Shown here: one piece after another, positions 7,822-16,716 of the stretch | How the letters are laid out: the number at the start of each line of letters is the position of its first letter | Position numbering within the stretch: the stretch's first letter is position 1 | Source: Burkholderia cenocepacia | GTDB taxonomy: Bacteria > Pseudomonadota > Gammaproteobacteria > Burkholderiales > Burkholderiaceae | Assembly (NCBI RefSeq): GCF_900446215.1 | Contig: NZ_UAQZ01000012.1 | Coordinates: 682,001-746,000, forward strand | Direction of reading: 5' to 3' | DNA: 64,000 bases | The notes under the pieces: generated by a model | Told to the model about the DNA's origin: nothing | What the model saw: only the letters and a program-made list of their open reading frames with translations | Database searches by the model: none | Program-made: the position numbers and the translations under genes

Positions 7822-8394
7822 TCAGATGCCGAACATCGTCAGCGACACGGCGGCGCGCGTGACGATCATCAGCAGCACCTGCACGATCACGAACAGCAGG
7901 ATCGGCGACAGGTCGATGCCGCCGAGATTCGGGATCACGCGGCGCAGCGGGTTCAGGAACGGCGCGGTGAGCTGGTAGAGGATCGGCATCGCCGGCGAGC
8001 GCGGGTTGAGCCACGACAGCAGCGCCATCAGGATCGTCATCCAGATCACGAGGTTGAGCGCCCACTTCACGACGGTGAGCAGCGCGACCACGACGAGCGT
8101 CGCGATCACGGCGGCCGGATCGAAGCCGGCCATCACGACCATCAGCACGACGTAGACGAGCGCGGTGAGCAGCGCGGCGACGACGCTGGCCCAGTCGATG
8201 CCGCGTACGCCCGCGATCACGCGGCGCAGCGGCAGCACGAGCCAGTTGGTCGCCTGCAGCACGGCTTGCGTGACGGGGTTGTACGGCGGCACGCGGACGG
8301 CCTGCATCCAGACGCGCAGGATCAGCGCGGCGCCGAATAGCGTGAAGACGGTGTTGAGCAGAAAACGGGCGATCTCGCCGAACATCGTTGGCAT
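7822..8394 (-). CDS. YggT family integral membrane protein
   Basis: A 190-residue protein with two YggT repeats, each with membrane helices followed by LPLRRVIAGVRGIDW or LNPLRRVIPNLGGIDLSPI. AAGGAT precedes the ATG. YggT proteins are linked in other bacteria to osmotic stress and membrane-protein organisation, but their biochemistry is unknown. It lies 66 bp downstream of a ProC-like Rossmann gene, echoing the proC-yggT pairing seen in many proteobacteria. Confidence 0.88.
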   Translation of the reverse strand: MPTMFGEIARFLLNTVFTLFGAALILRVWMQAVRVPPYNPVTQAVLQATNWLVLPLRRVIAGVRGIDWASVVAALLTALVYVVLMVVMAGFDPAAVIATLVVVALLTVVKWALNLVIWMTILMALLSWLNPRSPAMPILYQLTAPFLNPLRRVIPNLGGIDLSPILLFVIVQVLLMIVTRAAVSLTMFGI

Positions 8395-8460
8395 CCTTTT
8401 TATACAGTCAGTAGCGTGCGGCCGCCAACGCCGGTTGGCGGCGCATCGGCCGACACCTTA

Positions 8461-9390
8461 TCACGCCTCGTCGCGCGACGGGGAGGGGCGCGCGGCCACC
8501 CGTGCGAGCGAGGTTTCGACAGCTTCGGCCAGCGCCGGCAACGACGCCGGCGGCGTCGCGCGCTTCGCCGCGAGCGCAACCGCGCGGCGCGTCAGCAGCG
8601 CATACAGCGCCGCGTGATCGCCGCCGCGCGCCTCGAGCAGCGCCAGCTGGCGCTCGACGATGCCCGTGTCGCCGCGCGACACCGGGCCCGACAGCGCATT
8701 CGCGAGCCCCTTGTCGCGCGCGGTCTCGATCGTGCCGGCGAGCATCGGCAACAGCGCACGCAGCGCGGCGTCCTCGTCGAACCCGAGGCCGCGCCACAGC
8801 TCGACCGCTTCCGACAGCCCGCACAGCGCGAAGCTCGCCGCGTAGTGCGCGGCCGCGTGATACAGCATCCGGCCGCCGGCCGGGATCGACAGCGGATGGC
8901 AGCCGAGTGCGGCGGCAAGTCGCATCAGCGCCGCGTGCAGCGCGCCGTCCGCTTCGATCGTGACCGAGCAGCCGTCGATGCGCGCGAGGTCGGCGTCGGT
9001 GCCGCCGAACAGATAGAGCGGATGAAAGCCGCCGGTGGCCGCGCCTTGCTGCTTCGCCGGATCGAGCAGCGCGACCGCCGACGCGCCGCTGCAATGGACG
9101 AGCGCCTGACTGGCGGCGCGCGATGCGTCGAAGCGCAGTGCGGCGGCGCTCGACGCGAGATGATCGTCGGGCGTCGTCAGGAAGATCAGGTCGGCGGCGT
9201 CGACCACCTGCTGCGCGGTGTCGACCGCGCGGCAGCCGTCGATGCGCGCGGCGAGGCCGGCGGCCGACGCGGGTGTGCGGCTCGCGATCGCGACGACCGG
9301 GAAGCCGGCCTGCGCGAAGCGCTGCGCGACACAGCGCGCGAGGCGGCCGGCGCCGATGAAGCCGAGGCGGGGTGGGTCCGGAAGGGGCAT
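8461..9390 (-). CDS. Rossmann-like NAD(P)-binding / DUF2520 protein
   Basis: A 309-residue protein with an N-terminal dinucleotide-binding motif (RLGFIGAGRLARCVAQRF, from about residue 9) and a C-terminal helical DUF2520 domain (from the GGFHPLYLF region on). The organisation resembles pyrroline-5-carboxylate reductase and 6-phosphogluconate dehydrogenase relatives. The start at 9390 gives MPLPDPPRLGF; six extra upstream codons are possible. Substrate unknown. It probably forms an operon with the yggT gene downstream. Confidence 0.85.
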   Translation of the reverse strand: MPLPDPPRLGFIGAGRLARCVAQRFAQAGFPVVAIASRTPASAAGLAARIDGCRAVDTAQQVVDAADLIFLTTPDDHLASSAAALRFDASRAASQALVHCSGASAVALLDPAKQQGAATGGFHPLYLFGGTDADLARIDGCSVTIEADGALHAALMRLAAALGCHPLSIPAGGRMLYHAAAHYAASFALCGLSEAVELWRGLGFDEDAALRALLPMLAGTIETARDKGLANALSGPVSRGDTGIVERQLALLEARGGDHAALYALLTRRAVALAAKRATPPASLPALAEAVETSLARVAARPSPSRDEA

Positions 9391-9904
9391 GGCAGCGGAT
9401 GTAAGCAAAAACGAAGCAACCGCCAGTATCGCAGGAATGACGGCGGTATCGTGGAAGGCCGGTTGCGGAGCGGTCGCATGTATGAATTACCGGTAGGCGC
9501 GGCGATCTCTACGCAGGCTGACGGCCGATATCGCAGCGGCATCAGGATCATGGAATCCGACCCCAAAATGGCGCGCGCCTGCTCCCGCTTGAAACGTCGG
9601 CATCTTGTCTCGAATTTGTAATCGTTCATTACGCATGCCGGCCGGTTGCACGCGCCGGATCCGGTAAGACTGACCGGCCGTCGTGTTGCGAACCGACTCC
9701 TCGGACGGAATCGCGCGACCCGCAAGGGTCATCGCCCGCACCGGGCGCCGCGCCGCGCGGCGGCTCCGGCCGCGTGCAATTGCAATTTGCAACAAATGCA
9801 CGATACGCGCGGGGCGGGTTTTCGCTACATTGCTTGCATGCGACGTGCATGCCCGCCGTTGCCGACAGGAGCGCCTAAAATACCGCTCCAGCAGGAGAAT
9901 CGAA
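9391..9904. other. Gene-free stretch between divergent genes
   Basis: This 514-bp region separates the DUF2520 gene from the small secreted protein. It contains an A/T-richer patch with overlapping TGCAAT/TTGCAA repeats near 9776-9800, which could be a regulatory site, and an AGGAGA ribosome site at the right edge. I see no convincing promoter pair, RNA gene or conserved open frame. Confidence 0.4.
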
Positions 9905-10201
9905 GTGAAAAAGCTCATTCCGTTCATCGCCGCCGCCGCGCTGGGCCTGGGTGCCGCAAGCGCCGCGCAGGCTCACGTGTCGATCGGGGTCGGCATCGGT
10001 ATCCCGGTCGCACCCGCGTATCCCGTCTATGCACCGCCGCCGCCCGTGTACTACGCGCCGCCGCCGCCGCCCGTGTACTACGCGCCCGCGCCGGCCTACT
10101 ATGCGCCGCCGCCCGCCGTGGTCGTCGGCGGTTACTACGGTCGCCCGTACTGGCGCCATGGTTATGGCGGCTGGGGCCATCACGGCTACTGGCGTCGCTG
10201 A
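9905..10201 (+). CDS. Small secreted proline/tyrosine-rich protein
   Basis: A 98-residue protein with a clear signal peptide (MKKLIPFIAAAALGLGAASAAQA, cleavage after AQA). The mature part is low-complexity: repeated PPPVYYAPP units followed by a Gly/Tyr/His/Trp-rich tail (GYGGWGHHGYW). The start is GTG at 9905, preceded by AGGAGA; upstream in-frame codons encode nothing signal-like. Such proteins are common in Burkholderia and are presumed periplasmic or cell-surface. Function unknown. A strong terminator follows. Confidence 0.75.
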   Translation: MKKLIPFIAAAALGLGAASAAQAHVSIGVGIGIPVAPAYPVYAPPPPVYYAPPPPPVYYAPAPAYYAPPPAVVVGGYYGRPYWRHGYGGWGHHGYWRR

Positions 10202-10231
10202 TTCGTCCCGCGCGGCCTGACCGCGCGTGGC

Positions 10232-10273
10232 AAAACGGCGCAACGTCCCGCGAGGGGCGCTGCGCCGTTTTTC
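10232..10273 (+). terminator. Rho-independent terminator (probably bidirectional)
   Basis: AAAACGGCGCA (10232-10242) pairs with TGCGCCGTTTT (10261-10271) and runs into a T tract. It ends the small secreted-protein transcript. The A run on the left arm also makes it usable for the converging lysE transcript. Confidence 0.85.
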
Positions 10274-10319
10274 TTTGGGGGCTGCGATACCGTGCCCGGC
10301 TCGCGCAGGGCGGCCGCGA

Positions 10320-10988
10320 TTACACCGCGTGCACGATCAGGTCGCGGTAGCCGCCGACGATCACGCTGTACGAGAAGTACGCGAACAGCAGCGCGGACGC
10401 GATGTGGCAGGCCCGCATCAGCCCGGCGCCCGCGCGCTTGCGGCCCTGGCTCGCGAGCGTGCACATGAACAGCGTCCATGCGAGGCCGCCGAGGAAGAAG
10501 CCCGACAGGAACACCGACGCGGTCGCCGGGGTGGTCGCACCGGCTTTCGCGATCAGCGCGCCGCCGACCGCCGCGAACCACAGGATCGCGCTCGGCGACG
10601 ACATCGCGAGCAGCATCCCGCGCAGAAAGCTGCGCCGCGCGCTCGCCCGCGGCTGGGGGGCGTCGTCTGCTTCGTCGCTGGCCGCCTTGACCGGCGTCAG
10701 CGCTTCACGCGCCATCTTCCATGTGAGGAACAGCAGCACCGCGCCGCCGCCGATCCACACGATCCAGCGCACGGGTTCGAACTGCAGCAGCACGGCCATT
10801 CCCGCGAGCGCGAGCGCCGCATAGACGAGATCGCCGACGCACGACCCGAGGCCGAGCCAGAAGCCCGGCCGGAAGCCGTGCGATAGCGTGAGCGACAGCA
10901 TCGCGACGTTCACGAGGCCGATGTCGAGACACAACGATAGCGACAGAAAGAATCCGTCGGACAGCATGGAGGCGGGCGGAAAGCTCAT
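10320..10988 (-). CDS. LysE/RhtB family amino-acid exporter
   Basis: A 222-residue inner-membrane protein with about six helices. It has the LysE-type N-terminal segment (DIGLVNVAMLSLTLSHGFRPGFWLGLGSCVGDLVYA) and a central SFLRGMLLAMSSPSAILWFAAVGG helix. The family exports amino acids or related metabolites. The start MSFPPAS at 10988 is chosen over an upstream frame that has no membrane character; an internal ATG seven codons on is also possible. It follows ubiD on the same strand after 58 bp. Substrate unknown. Confidence 0.85.
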   Translation of the reverse strand: MSFPPASMLSDGFFLSLSLCLDIGLVNVAMLSLTLSHGFRPGFWLGLGSCVGDLVYAALALAGMAVLLQFEPVRWIVWIGGGAVLLFLTWKMAREALTPVKAASDEADDAPQPRASARRSFLRGMLLAMSSPSAILWFAAVGGALIAKAGATTPATASVFLSGFFLGGLAWTLFMCTLASQGRKRAGAGLMRACHIASALLFAYFSYSVIVGGYRDLIVHAV

Positions 10989-11046
10989 CTTCTGGGTGCT
11001 TGCGGCGATTGCGATGCGCGAGCCGGCGGGCGCCGGTCGCCTGGCG

Positions 11047-12603
11047 TCAGAGGCCGATCTTCTGCCACAGCCGGTCGACACGCGCCTTCACGGCCGCGTC
11101 CATCTCGATCGGGCGGCCCCATTCGCGGCTGGTTTCGCCCGGCCACTTGTTGGTCGCGTCGAGCCCCATCTTCGAGCCGAGTCCGGCCACCGGCGACGCG
11201 AAGTCGAGATAATCGATCGGCGTGCTGTCGACCATCACAGTGTCGCGCACGGGGTCGACGCGCGTCGTGATCGCCCAGATCACTTCCTTCCAGTCGCGGA
11301 TGTTCACGTCCTCGTCGACGACCACGATGAACTTCGTATACATGAACTGCCGCAGGAAGCTCCACACGCCGAACATCACGCGCTTGGCATGGCCCGCGTA
11401 GCTCTTCTTCATCTGGACGATGGCCATCCGGTAGCTGCAGCCTTCGGGCGGCAGGTAGAAGTCGGTGATTTCCGTGAACTGCTTCTGCAGCAGCGGCACG
11501 AACACCTCGTTGAGCGCGACGCCGAGCACCGCGGGTTCGTCGGGCGGCTTGCCCGTGTAGGTCGAATGGTAGATCGCGTCGCGGCGCATCGTGATGCGCT
11601 CGACGGTGAACACCGGAAACCACTCCTGCTCGTTGTAATAGCCGGTGTGGTCGCCGTACGGCCCTTCGAGCGCGTGCTCGTACGCGGCCGCCGCGTTGCC
11701 GGCCGGGCGCGGCGGCGCGCCGGCCGGAGCGGGGGCAGGGGCGCCGTCCTGCGGATGAATGAAGCCTTCGAGCACGATCTCCGCGCGCGCGGGCACCTGC
11801 AGCGTGTCGACGCCGGGCGTCAGGCACTTCGCGAGCTCCGTGCGACTGCCGCGCAGCAGGCCGGCGAACTGATACTCGGACAGCGAATCGGGCACCGGCG
11901 TCACCGCGCCGAGCGTGGTGGCCGGATCGGCGCCGAGCACGACCGCGACCGGATACGGCTTGCCCGGATTTTGCAGCGCGAACTCGCGGAAATCGAGCGC
12001 GCCGCCGCGGTGCGCGAGCCAGCGCATGATCAGCTTGTTGCGGCCGATCAACTGTTGGCGGTAGATGCCGAGGTTCTGGCGCGACTTGTTCGGCCCGCGC
12101 GTGACCGTCAGGCCCCACGTGACGAGCGGCCCCGCATCGCCGGGCCAGCAGGTCTGGATCGGCAGCTTGTTCAGGTCGACGTCGGCGCCTTCCCAGACGA
12201 TCTCCTGGCACGGCGGCGACGACACCGACTTCGGCGCCATGTCCCACACGGCCTTCGCGAGCGACAGCAGCTTGCCGGCATCCTTCAGGCTCTTCGGCGG
12301 ATCAGGCTCCTTCAGCGCGGACAGCAGGCGCCCGAGGTCGCGCAGCGAGCCGAGCGCGGCATCGTCGCCCGCATCGACGCCCATCCCGAGCGCGACGCGG
12401 CGCGGCGTGCCGAACAGGTTGCCGAGCACCGGGAATGCATTGCCGGGCGGCGCGTTGAACAGCAGCGCGGGGCCGCCGGCGCGCAGCACGCGGTCGCACA
12501 GCTCGGTCATTTCGAGCACGGGCGACACGGGTTGCGTGACGCGCCGCAGTTCGCCGAGCGCCTCGAGGCGCTGAATGAAATCGCGTAAGTCTTTGTATTT
12601 CAT
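11047..12603 (-). CDS. ubiD: UbiD, 4-hydroxy-3-polyprenylbenzoate decarboxylase
   Basis: A 518-residue protein of normal UbiD length, starting [22 protein letters not shown]. It has the family blocks around [14 protein letters not shown] and [24 protein letters not shown] (the prenylated-FMN and metal site region), plus [23 protein letters not shown]. UbiD decarboxylates the octaprenyl-hydroxybenzoate intermediate of ubiquinone synthesis using the prenyl-FMN made by UbiX. A Pro/Ala-rich insertion (about residues 280-300) is present. It diverges from the lytic transglycosylase across the region holding the candidate small RNA. Confidence 0.95.
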   Translation of the reverse strand: MKYKDLRDFIQRLEALGELRRVTQPVSPVLEMTELCDRVLRAGGPALLFNAPPGNAFPVLGNLFGTPRRVALGMGVDAGDDAALGSLRDLGRLLSALKEPDPPKSLKDAGKLLSLAKAVWDMAPKSVSSPPCQEIVWEGADVDLNKLPIQTCWPGDAGPLVTWGLTVTRGPNKSRQNLGIYRQQLIGRNKLIMRWLAHRGGALDFREFALQNPGKPYPVAVVLGADPATTLGAVTPVPDSLSEYQFAGLLRGSRTELAKCLTPGVDTLQVPARAEIVLEGFIHPQDGAPAPAPAGAPPRPAGNAAAAYEHALEGPYGDHTGYYNEQEWFPVFTVERITMRRDAIYHSTYTGKPPDEPAVLGVALNEVFVPLLQKQFTEITDFYLPPEGCSYRMAIVQMKKSYAGHAKRVMFGVWSFLRQFMYTKFIVVVDEDVNIRDWKEVIWAITTRVDPVRDTVMVDSTPIDYLDFASPVAGLGSKMGLDATNKWPGETSREWGRPIEMDAAVKARVDRLWQKIGL

Positions 12604-12792
12604 GAAGAAGGTCCGGGCCGCCCGTATGCACGGGCAGCGATGGGCGGGCGCAGCGGCCGGCTGCGACCCCGAATCGACCGACGATTTTACCCGGGCAGCC
12701 GCGCGACCGCCCGGCGGAGAAAAAAGTCGACCGCGCGCAAACCCCCTACGGCACGGGGCTTGCGTTCTGAAGAGGGGTTTTAAATTACTTTT

Positions 12793-12846
12793 TGTTATAA
12801 TTTCGAGGTTTTATAGTGTTGACGATCTATAAAACCCTGCTAGAAT
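12793..12846 (+). promoter_or_regulatory. Promoter overlapped by a 30-bp palindrome
   Basis: TTGACG (12819-12824) and TAGAAT (12841-12846) are spaced 16 bp and read rightwards. An inverted repeat, GGTTTTATAG (12807-12816) and CTATAAAACC (12827-12836), 10-bp perfect arms around a 10-bp centre, spans the -35 box and spacer, a classic repressor position. A second candidate, an extended -10 (TGT then TATAAT, 12796-12801), lies just upstream. The elements are read directly; the bound factor is unknown. Confidence 0.65.
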
Positions 12847-12852
12847 CCGCTC

Positions 12853-12992
12853 ACATTGGTTGCAGGGTAAAAGGCTTCGAGCCGCCAATCACCGATCTTT
12901 GACGCAGCGCGTCACCGTCCGCCGAATCCTGCACGGCGTCTTCGACGGCCTTTGTCGTAGTCCCAGCCAGCGCCACCAGACGCTGGTTTTTT
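12853..12992 (+). ncRNA. Candidate small RNA or attenuated leader, about 140 nt
   Basis: Transcription from the promoter just upstream would start near 12853 and stop at an intrinsic terminator: CCAGCG (12967-12972), CGCTGG (12981-12986), then six T (12987-12992). The RNA can form GGCTTCGAGCC (12873-12883) and GACGCAGCGCGTC (12901-12913) hairpins. Two longer pairings cross each other: ATTGG 12855-12859 with CCAAT 12885-12889, and TGCAGG 12861-12866 with CCTGCA 12928-12933, suggesting a pseudoknot or a switch. No open frame with a ribosome site is evident inside. It could be a free small RNA or a riboswitch-like leader of the transglycosylase gene. I match it to no known family. Confidence 0.5.
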
Positions 12993-13200
12993 GCGTGGGT
13001 GCCACCGCGTATGCCCGCCTCGCCCAGTGTGCGAAGGCGCCGGCCCTCTTACACCGTGGCCTCGAACGGTACTTATACCGTTTCCCCGATGCTTGCGCGT
13101 CCCAACCAAGGCGTGCGGCGTCGTGATTCCGCGGCGCGTTTTCTGTCTCGCCATCGAGCTGAGCGAGCCGCACGAGTCATGTTCATGGGAGATGATCTGA

Positions 13201-14328
13201 ATGAACGCTTGGTTATCGTGGCGTCCCACTGAGCAGCATGCGCAAATCGTGCGCAACTTGCTGCGTCGCGGGACGCGTGTCAGTCACCATCTATTCAGCG
13301 TTGTCGGCTGTTTCGCTGTCGCGGTTGCGCTTGCACTGTGGCTGCTGCCAACCGTCCGCGGCACGCTCGCCGCGAAGCTGATGCCGGTCGTATCCGCGGC
13401 CGTGCAGGCTGGTCCGGCCCGTCTGCTGTCCGGCCATCCGCTGCCGAACTTCGCGCCTGCCGGTGCGCAGCCGCAGCAGGACGACGCGCCCGAAACGGAT
13501 GCGCTTGCGGTCGGCCTCGATGTCGCACCGGAAGCCGCCGCGCAAGGCGTCCAGGGTGATGCGTCCGATCCGGCCCGCAACGGCCCGTCGCCGGTCGCAC
13601 TGGCCAAGCTGATTCCGATCCAGCGCGTGGCGGCCGATGCCCGCGACGATCGCGCGCTCGCGTCGAACCGCGAACAGGCGCTCGTCGCCACGTATTTGTC
13701 GCGCCGTTACCGCGTCGCCCAGGAGCCGCTCGGCCAGCTCGTCAAGGCGGCGTTCCAGACCGGTCGTGACGTCGGCCTCGATCCGCTGCTGCTGCTGTCC
13801 GTGATGGCGATCGAGTCGGGCTTCAACCCGTACGCCGAAAGCGGCGTCGGCGCGAAGGGCCTGATGCAGGTGATGTCGAAGGTCCATTCCGACAAGTTCG
13901 AGTATTTCGGCGGCACCGACACCGCACTGCAACCGCTCGCGAACCTGCAGGTCGGCGCACTCGTGCTGAAGGACTGCATCGCGCGCGGCGGCTCGCTCGC
14001 GAACGGCCTGCGCCTGTACAACGGCTCGACGAATCCCGACGACAACGGCTACGGTTCGAAGGTGATGGCCGAGCGCGGCCGCCTGCGCGACGTCGCGCGT
14101 GGCCGCAGCGTACCGATCAACGCACCGCAGGCGCCCGCGCAACCCGCGAAGCCGATCGTCACCGCCGCAGCCGTGACGGCCGCGGCAGGCGGCGCGAAGC
14201 GCGTGCATGCGACGCTCGACGGCGCGACGACGGTCAAGGCAGCGCCGAAGGAAGCGGCCCCGCAGGACGACGCGAGCGTCGATACCGCGAAGCAGTCGCA
14301 CGGCGATCATTCGGAGCTCGGCGCGTAA
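13201..14328 (+). CDS. Membrane-anchored lytic transglycosylase (SLT domain)
   Basis: A 375-residue protein with an N-terminal membrane anchor or uncleaved signal (VVGCFAVAVALALWLL, about residues 36-51), an Ala/Pro-rich linker, and a C-terminal SLT domain (about residues 180-290). The catalytic glutamate is Glu205 in MAIESGFNPYAESGVGAKGLMQVM. Members cleave the peptidoglycan glycan strand to 1,6-anhydromuropeptides in the periplasm. GGGAGA precedes the ATG. About 210 bp upstream, past a second dyad (AACGGTA/TACCGTT, 13065-13082), lies the terminator of the candidate small RNA, so expression may depend on read-through. Confidence 0.88.
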   Translation: MNAWLSWRPTEQHAQIVRNLLRRGTRVSHHLFSVVGCFAVAVALALWLLPTVRGTLAAKLMPVVSAAVQAGPARLLSGHPLPNFAPAGAQPQQDDAPETDALAVGLDVAPEAAAQGVQGDASDPARNGPSPVALAKLIPIQRVAADARDDRALASNREQALVATYLSRRYRVAQEPLGQLVKAAFQTGRDVGLDPLLLLSVMAIESGFNPYAESGVGAKGLMQVMSKVHSDKFEYFGGTDTALQPLANLQVGALVLKDCIARGGSLANGLRLYNGSTNPDDNGYGSKVMAERGRLRDVARGRSVPINAPQAPAQPAKPIVTAAAVTAAAGGAKRVHATLDGATTVKAAPKEAAPQDDASVDTAKQSHGDHSELGA

Positions 14329-14377
14329 CGTCGCGTTCCGTGCGGCTCCGGCTGGCGCAGATGAAGCGCAGATGAAG

Positions 14378-14405
14378 AAAAGGCACCCGATTCGGGTGCC
14401 TTTTT
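14378..14405 (+). terminator. Rho-independent terminator, usable from both sides
   Basis: AAAAGGCACCCG pairs with CGGGTGCCTTTTT around an ATT loop. It lies between the converging transglycosylase and aminotransferase genes, with an A run on one side and a T run on the other, so it can serve both transcripts. Confidence 0.9.
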
Positions 14406-14446
14406 CTTTTGCGGTGCGGGAAGCGGCCGGCGTGCTCGCCGCGGCG

Positions 14447-15643
14447 TCAATGCTCGCCGAACAGCGTCGCGAGCCGGTCGACGGCCTCTTCGAGCCGCGA
14501 GTAGGCCGTCGCATACGACAGGCGGATATAGTCGCGCGGGGCATGGACGCCGAAGTCCATGCCCGGCACCAGCACCACGCCTGCGTCGTGCAGCATCGCC
14601 TGCGTGAGCGCGGCGCTGTCGCCGGCCGCCGGGTGGGCGACGCCGCCGCAATGCGCATACACATAGAACGCGCCGTCCGGCATTACCGGCACCGTAAAGC
14701 CGAGCCGCTCGAGCGCCGGTGCGATGAAATCGCGGCGGCGCTTGAATTCGAGCCGGCGCGTTTCGTAGATGTCGAGCGTGGCCGGTTCGAAGCAGGCGAG
14801 CGCCGCGTGTTGCGCGAGGGCGGACGGGCAGATGAACAGGTTCTGCGACAGCTTCTCGAACGTGCCGACGAGGGCGGGCGGCACGACGAGCCAGCCGAGC
14901 CGCCAGCCGGTCATGCTGAAATACTTCGAGAAGCTGTTCACGGTGATCACGTCGTCGCCGAACGACAGCGCCGACACGGGGGCGGCGTCGTAGCTGAGCC
15001 CCTGGTAGATCTCGTCGACGATCGTGAAGCCGCCGCGTGCGCGCACTGCTTCGACGATCCGCTTCAGTTCGTCCGGTTCGAGCGACGTGCCGGTCGGGTT
15101 CGACGGCGACGCGAGCAGCACGCCGCGCGTGCGGTCGTTCCAGTGCGTGCGGACGTCGTGCTCGGTGAGCTGGAAGCGCGCGTCCGGGCCGCTCGGCACG
15201 AGCACCGGACGGCCTTCGGCCGCCGCGACGAAGTGCCGGTTGCACGGGTATGACGGGTCGGGCATCAGCACTTCGTCGTCGCGGCCGACCAGCGCGAGGC
15301 ACGCGAGCAGCAGCGCGGCCGATGCGCCGGCCGTCACGACGATCCGCTCGGGGCTGATCGTGAGGCCGTACGCGTGTGCATAGTGCGCGGCGATCGCCTC
15401 GCGCAGCGGCGCAATCCCGAGCGCGCTCGTGTATTGCGTGACGCCGCGGCGCAGCGCGGCCGCCGCGGCCTCGACCACCGGCTCCGGCGCGGTGAAATCG
15501 GGCTCGCCGATGCCCATGTGGATAACATCGCGCCCCAAGGACTCGAGCCGCTGTGCCTCCTTCATCAGTTCCATCACATGAAAGGGCTGGATCGCGTCGA
15601 CGCGTGCGGCGAGCGTGACGAGCGAATCGGCGGTGGTATTCAT
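14447..15643 (-). CDS. Pyridoxal-phosphate aminotransferase, class I/II
   Basis: A 398-residue fold-type I aminotransferase with GIGEPDFTAPEPV near the N-terminus, TAGASAALLLA, SPSNPTGTSL, FTIVDEIYQGL, and the PLP lysine at Lys240 in NSFSKYFSMTGWRLGW. These are features of the aspartate/aromatic aminotransferase group. Substrate cannot be fixed from the sequence. It lies 70 bp downstream of nusB on the same strand and may be co-transcribed with ribBX-ribH-nusB. Confidence 0.88.
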   Translation of the reverse strand: MNTTADSLVTLAARVDAIQPFHVMELMKEAQRLESLGRDVIHMGIGEPDFTAPEPVVEAAAAALRRGVTQYTSALGIAPLREAIAAHYAHAYGLTISPERIVVTAGASAALLLACLALVGRDDEVLMPDPSYPCNRHFVAAAEGRPVLVPSGPDARFQLTEHDVRTHWNDRTRGVLLASPSNPTGTSLEPDELKRIVEAVRARGGFTIVDEIYQGLSYDAAPVSALSFGDDVITVNSFSKYFSMTGWRLGWLVVPPALVGTFEKLSQNLFICPSALAQHAALACFEPATLDIYETRRLEFKRRRDFIAPALERLGFTVPVMPDGAFYVYAHCGGVAHPAAGDSAALTQAMLHDAGVVLVPGMDFGVHAPRDYIRLSYATAYSRLEEAVDRLATLFGEH

Positions 15644-15713
15644 CGGCGGGCAGGGCGGAGGGAGAAAGGAATGAAAAACGGGCGCTTGCGCGCCCGTGGA
15701 CCAACCAACGGTA

Positions 15714-16151
15714 TCAGCCGTTGCGACGCGCCTGCGTTTCGGCGGGGCGCAGCTTCGCGGCCAGCTTGTCGAGCACGCCGTTCACGTACTTGTAGCCGTC
15801 GGAGCCGCCGAACGTCTTCGCGAGTTCGACGGCTTCGTTGATGATCACGCGGTACGGCGTTTCGACGTGGTGCGTGAGTTCGAACGTCGCGATCAGCAGC
15901 ACCGCGCGTTCGACCGGCGACAGCTGATCGATCGGACGGTCCAGCGACGGCGCCAGCGCTTCGACGAGCGTCGCATGCTCGCGGATCACGCCGTGCAGGA
16001 TCGCTTCGAGCAGTTCCTTGTCAGCCTTGTCGTAACCGAGCGCGCCGCGCAGTTGCGCGTCGATCTCGCCGGAGGGCGCGTTCGACAGCAGCCACTGATA
16101 CAGGCCCTGCGTCGCCAGCTCGCGCGATTGTCGGCGGGCGCTCTTCTTCAT
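15714..16151 (-). CDS. nusB: Transcription antitermination factor NusB
   Basis: A 145-residue all-helical protein with the NusB signature near the N-terminus ([20 protein letters not shown]) and [31 protein letters not shown] at the C-terminus. NusB binds boxA RNA with NusE (S10) to stop early termination in rRNA operons. Its ATG overlaps the ribH stop, so it is coupled to ribH as in many proteobacteria. Confidence 0.95.
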   Translation of the reverse strand: MKKSARRQSRELATQGLYQWLLSNAPSGEIDAQLRGALGYDKADKELLEAILHGVIREHATLVEALAPSLDRPIDQLSPVERAVLLIATFELTHHVETPYRVIINEAVELAKTFGGSDGYKYVNGVLDKLAAKLRPAETQARRNG

Positions 16152-16663
16152 GCGCGCTCCTCTTCGTCGTCTTCGTCTTCCTCTTCGTCCTCGTCGTCGC
16201 CGAGCTGATCGAGCGCCATCGTCAGGTTGGCCATCTCGACGGCCACGCGTGCGGCGTCACGACCCTTTTCGGTCATGCGCGCGACGGCCTGCTCGTCGTT
16301 TTCGGTGGTCAGGACCGCGTTCGCGATCGGCAGGTTGAAGTCGAGGCCGATGCGGGTGATGCCCGCGCCGCTCTCGTTCGACACGAGTTCGAAGTGGTAG
16401 GTCTCGCCGCGGATTACCGCGCCGAGCGCGATCAGCGCGTCGAACTGGCCGCTTTCGGCGAGCTTTTGCAGCGCGAGCGGGATTTCCAGCGCGCCGGGCA
16501 CCGATACGAGCAGCACGTCTTCACCGGTGACGCCGAGGCGCTCCAGTTCTTCGACGCACGCGTCGGCGAGGCCGTTGCACACGGGTTCGTTGAAGCGCGA
16601 TTGCACGATGCCGATACGCAGGCCGTCGCCTTCGAGATTCGGTTGGTATTGTCCGATTTCCAT
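16148..16663 (-). CDS. ribH: 6,7-dimethyl-8-ribityllumazine synthase RibH
   Basis: A 171-residue protein with the lumazine synthase blocks [46 protein letters not shown] and [16 protein letters not shown]. It joins 5-amino-6-ribitylaminouracil with dihydroxybutanone phosphate to make the riboflavin precursor. The C-terminus carries a strongly acidic tail (about 16 residues, almost all Asp or Glu, from residue 155) beyond the usual fold; the DNA there is a run of TCG/TCC/TCT-type repeats. It lies between ribBX and nusB. Confidence 0.95.
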   Translation of the reverse strand: MEIGQYQPNLEGDGLRIGIVQSRFNEPVCNGLADACVEELERLGVTGEDVLLVSVPGALEIPLALQKLAESGQFDALIALGAVIRGETYHFELVSNESGAGITRIGLDFNLPIANAVLTTENDEQAVARMTEKGRDAARVAVEMANLTMALDQLGDDEDEEEDEDDEEERA

Positions 16664-16716
16664 GATCTGGTCCGTGGTGTGGATGAACGGTTATAGGGCG
16701 AAAGCGCCGTGGCGGG

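Noticed and set aside
12853-12992. Candidate RNA considered as 6S RNA
   Set aside because: It is shorter than usual 6S RNA and does not show the long rod with a large central bubble; pairings found are short and crossing.
12860-13232. Short open frames of 69-88 codons ahead of the lytic transglycosylase
   Set aside because: No ribosome sites, no conserved-looking composition, and they span the intrinsic terminator at 12967-12992; better explained as non-coding RNA or leader.
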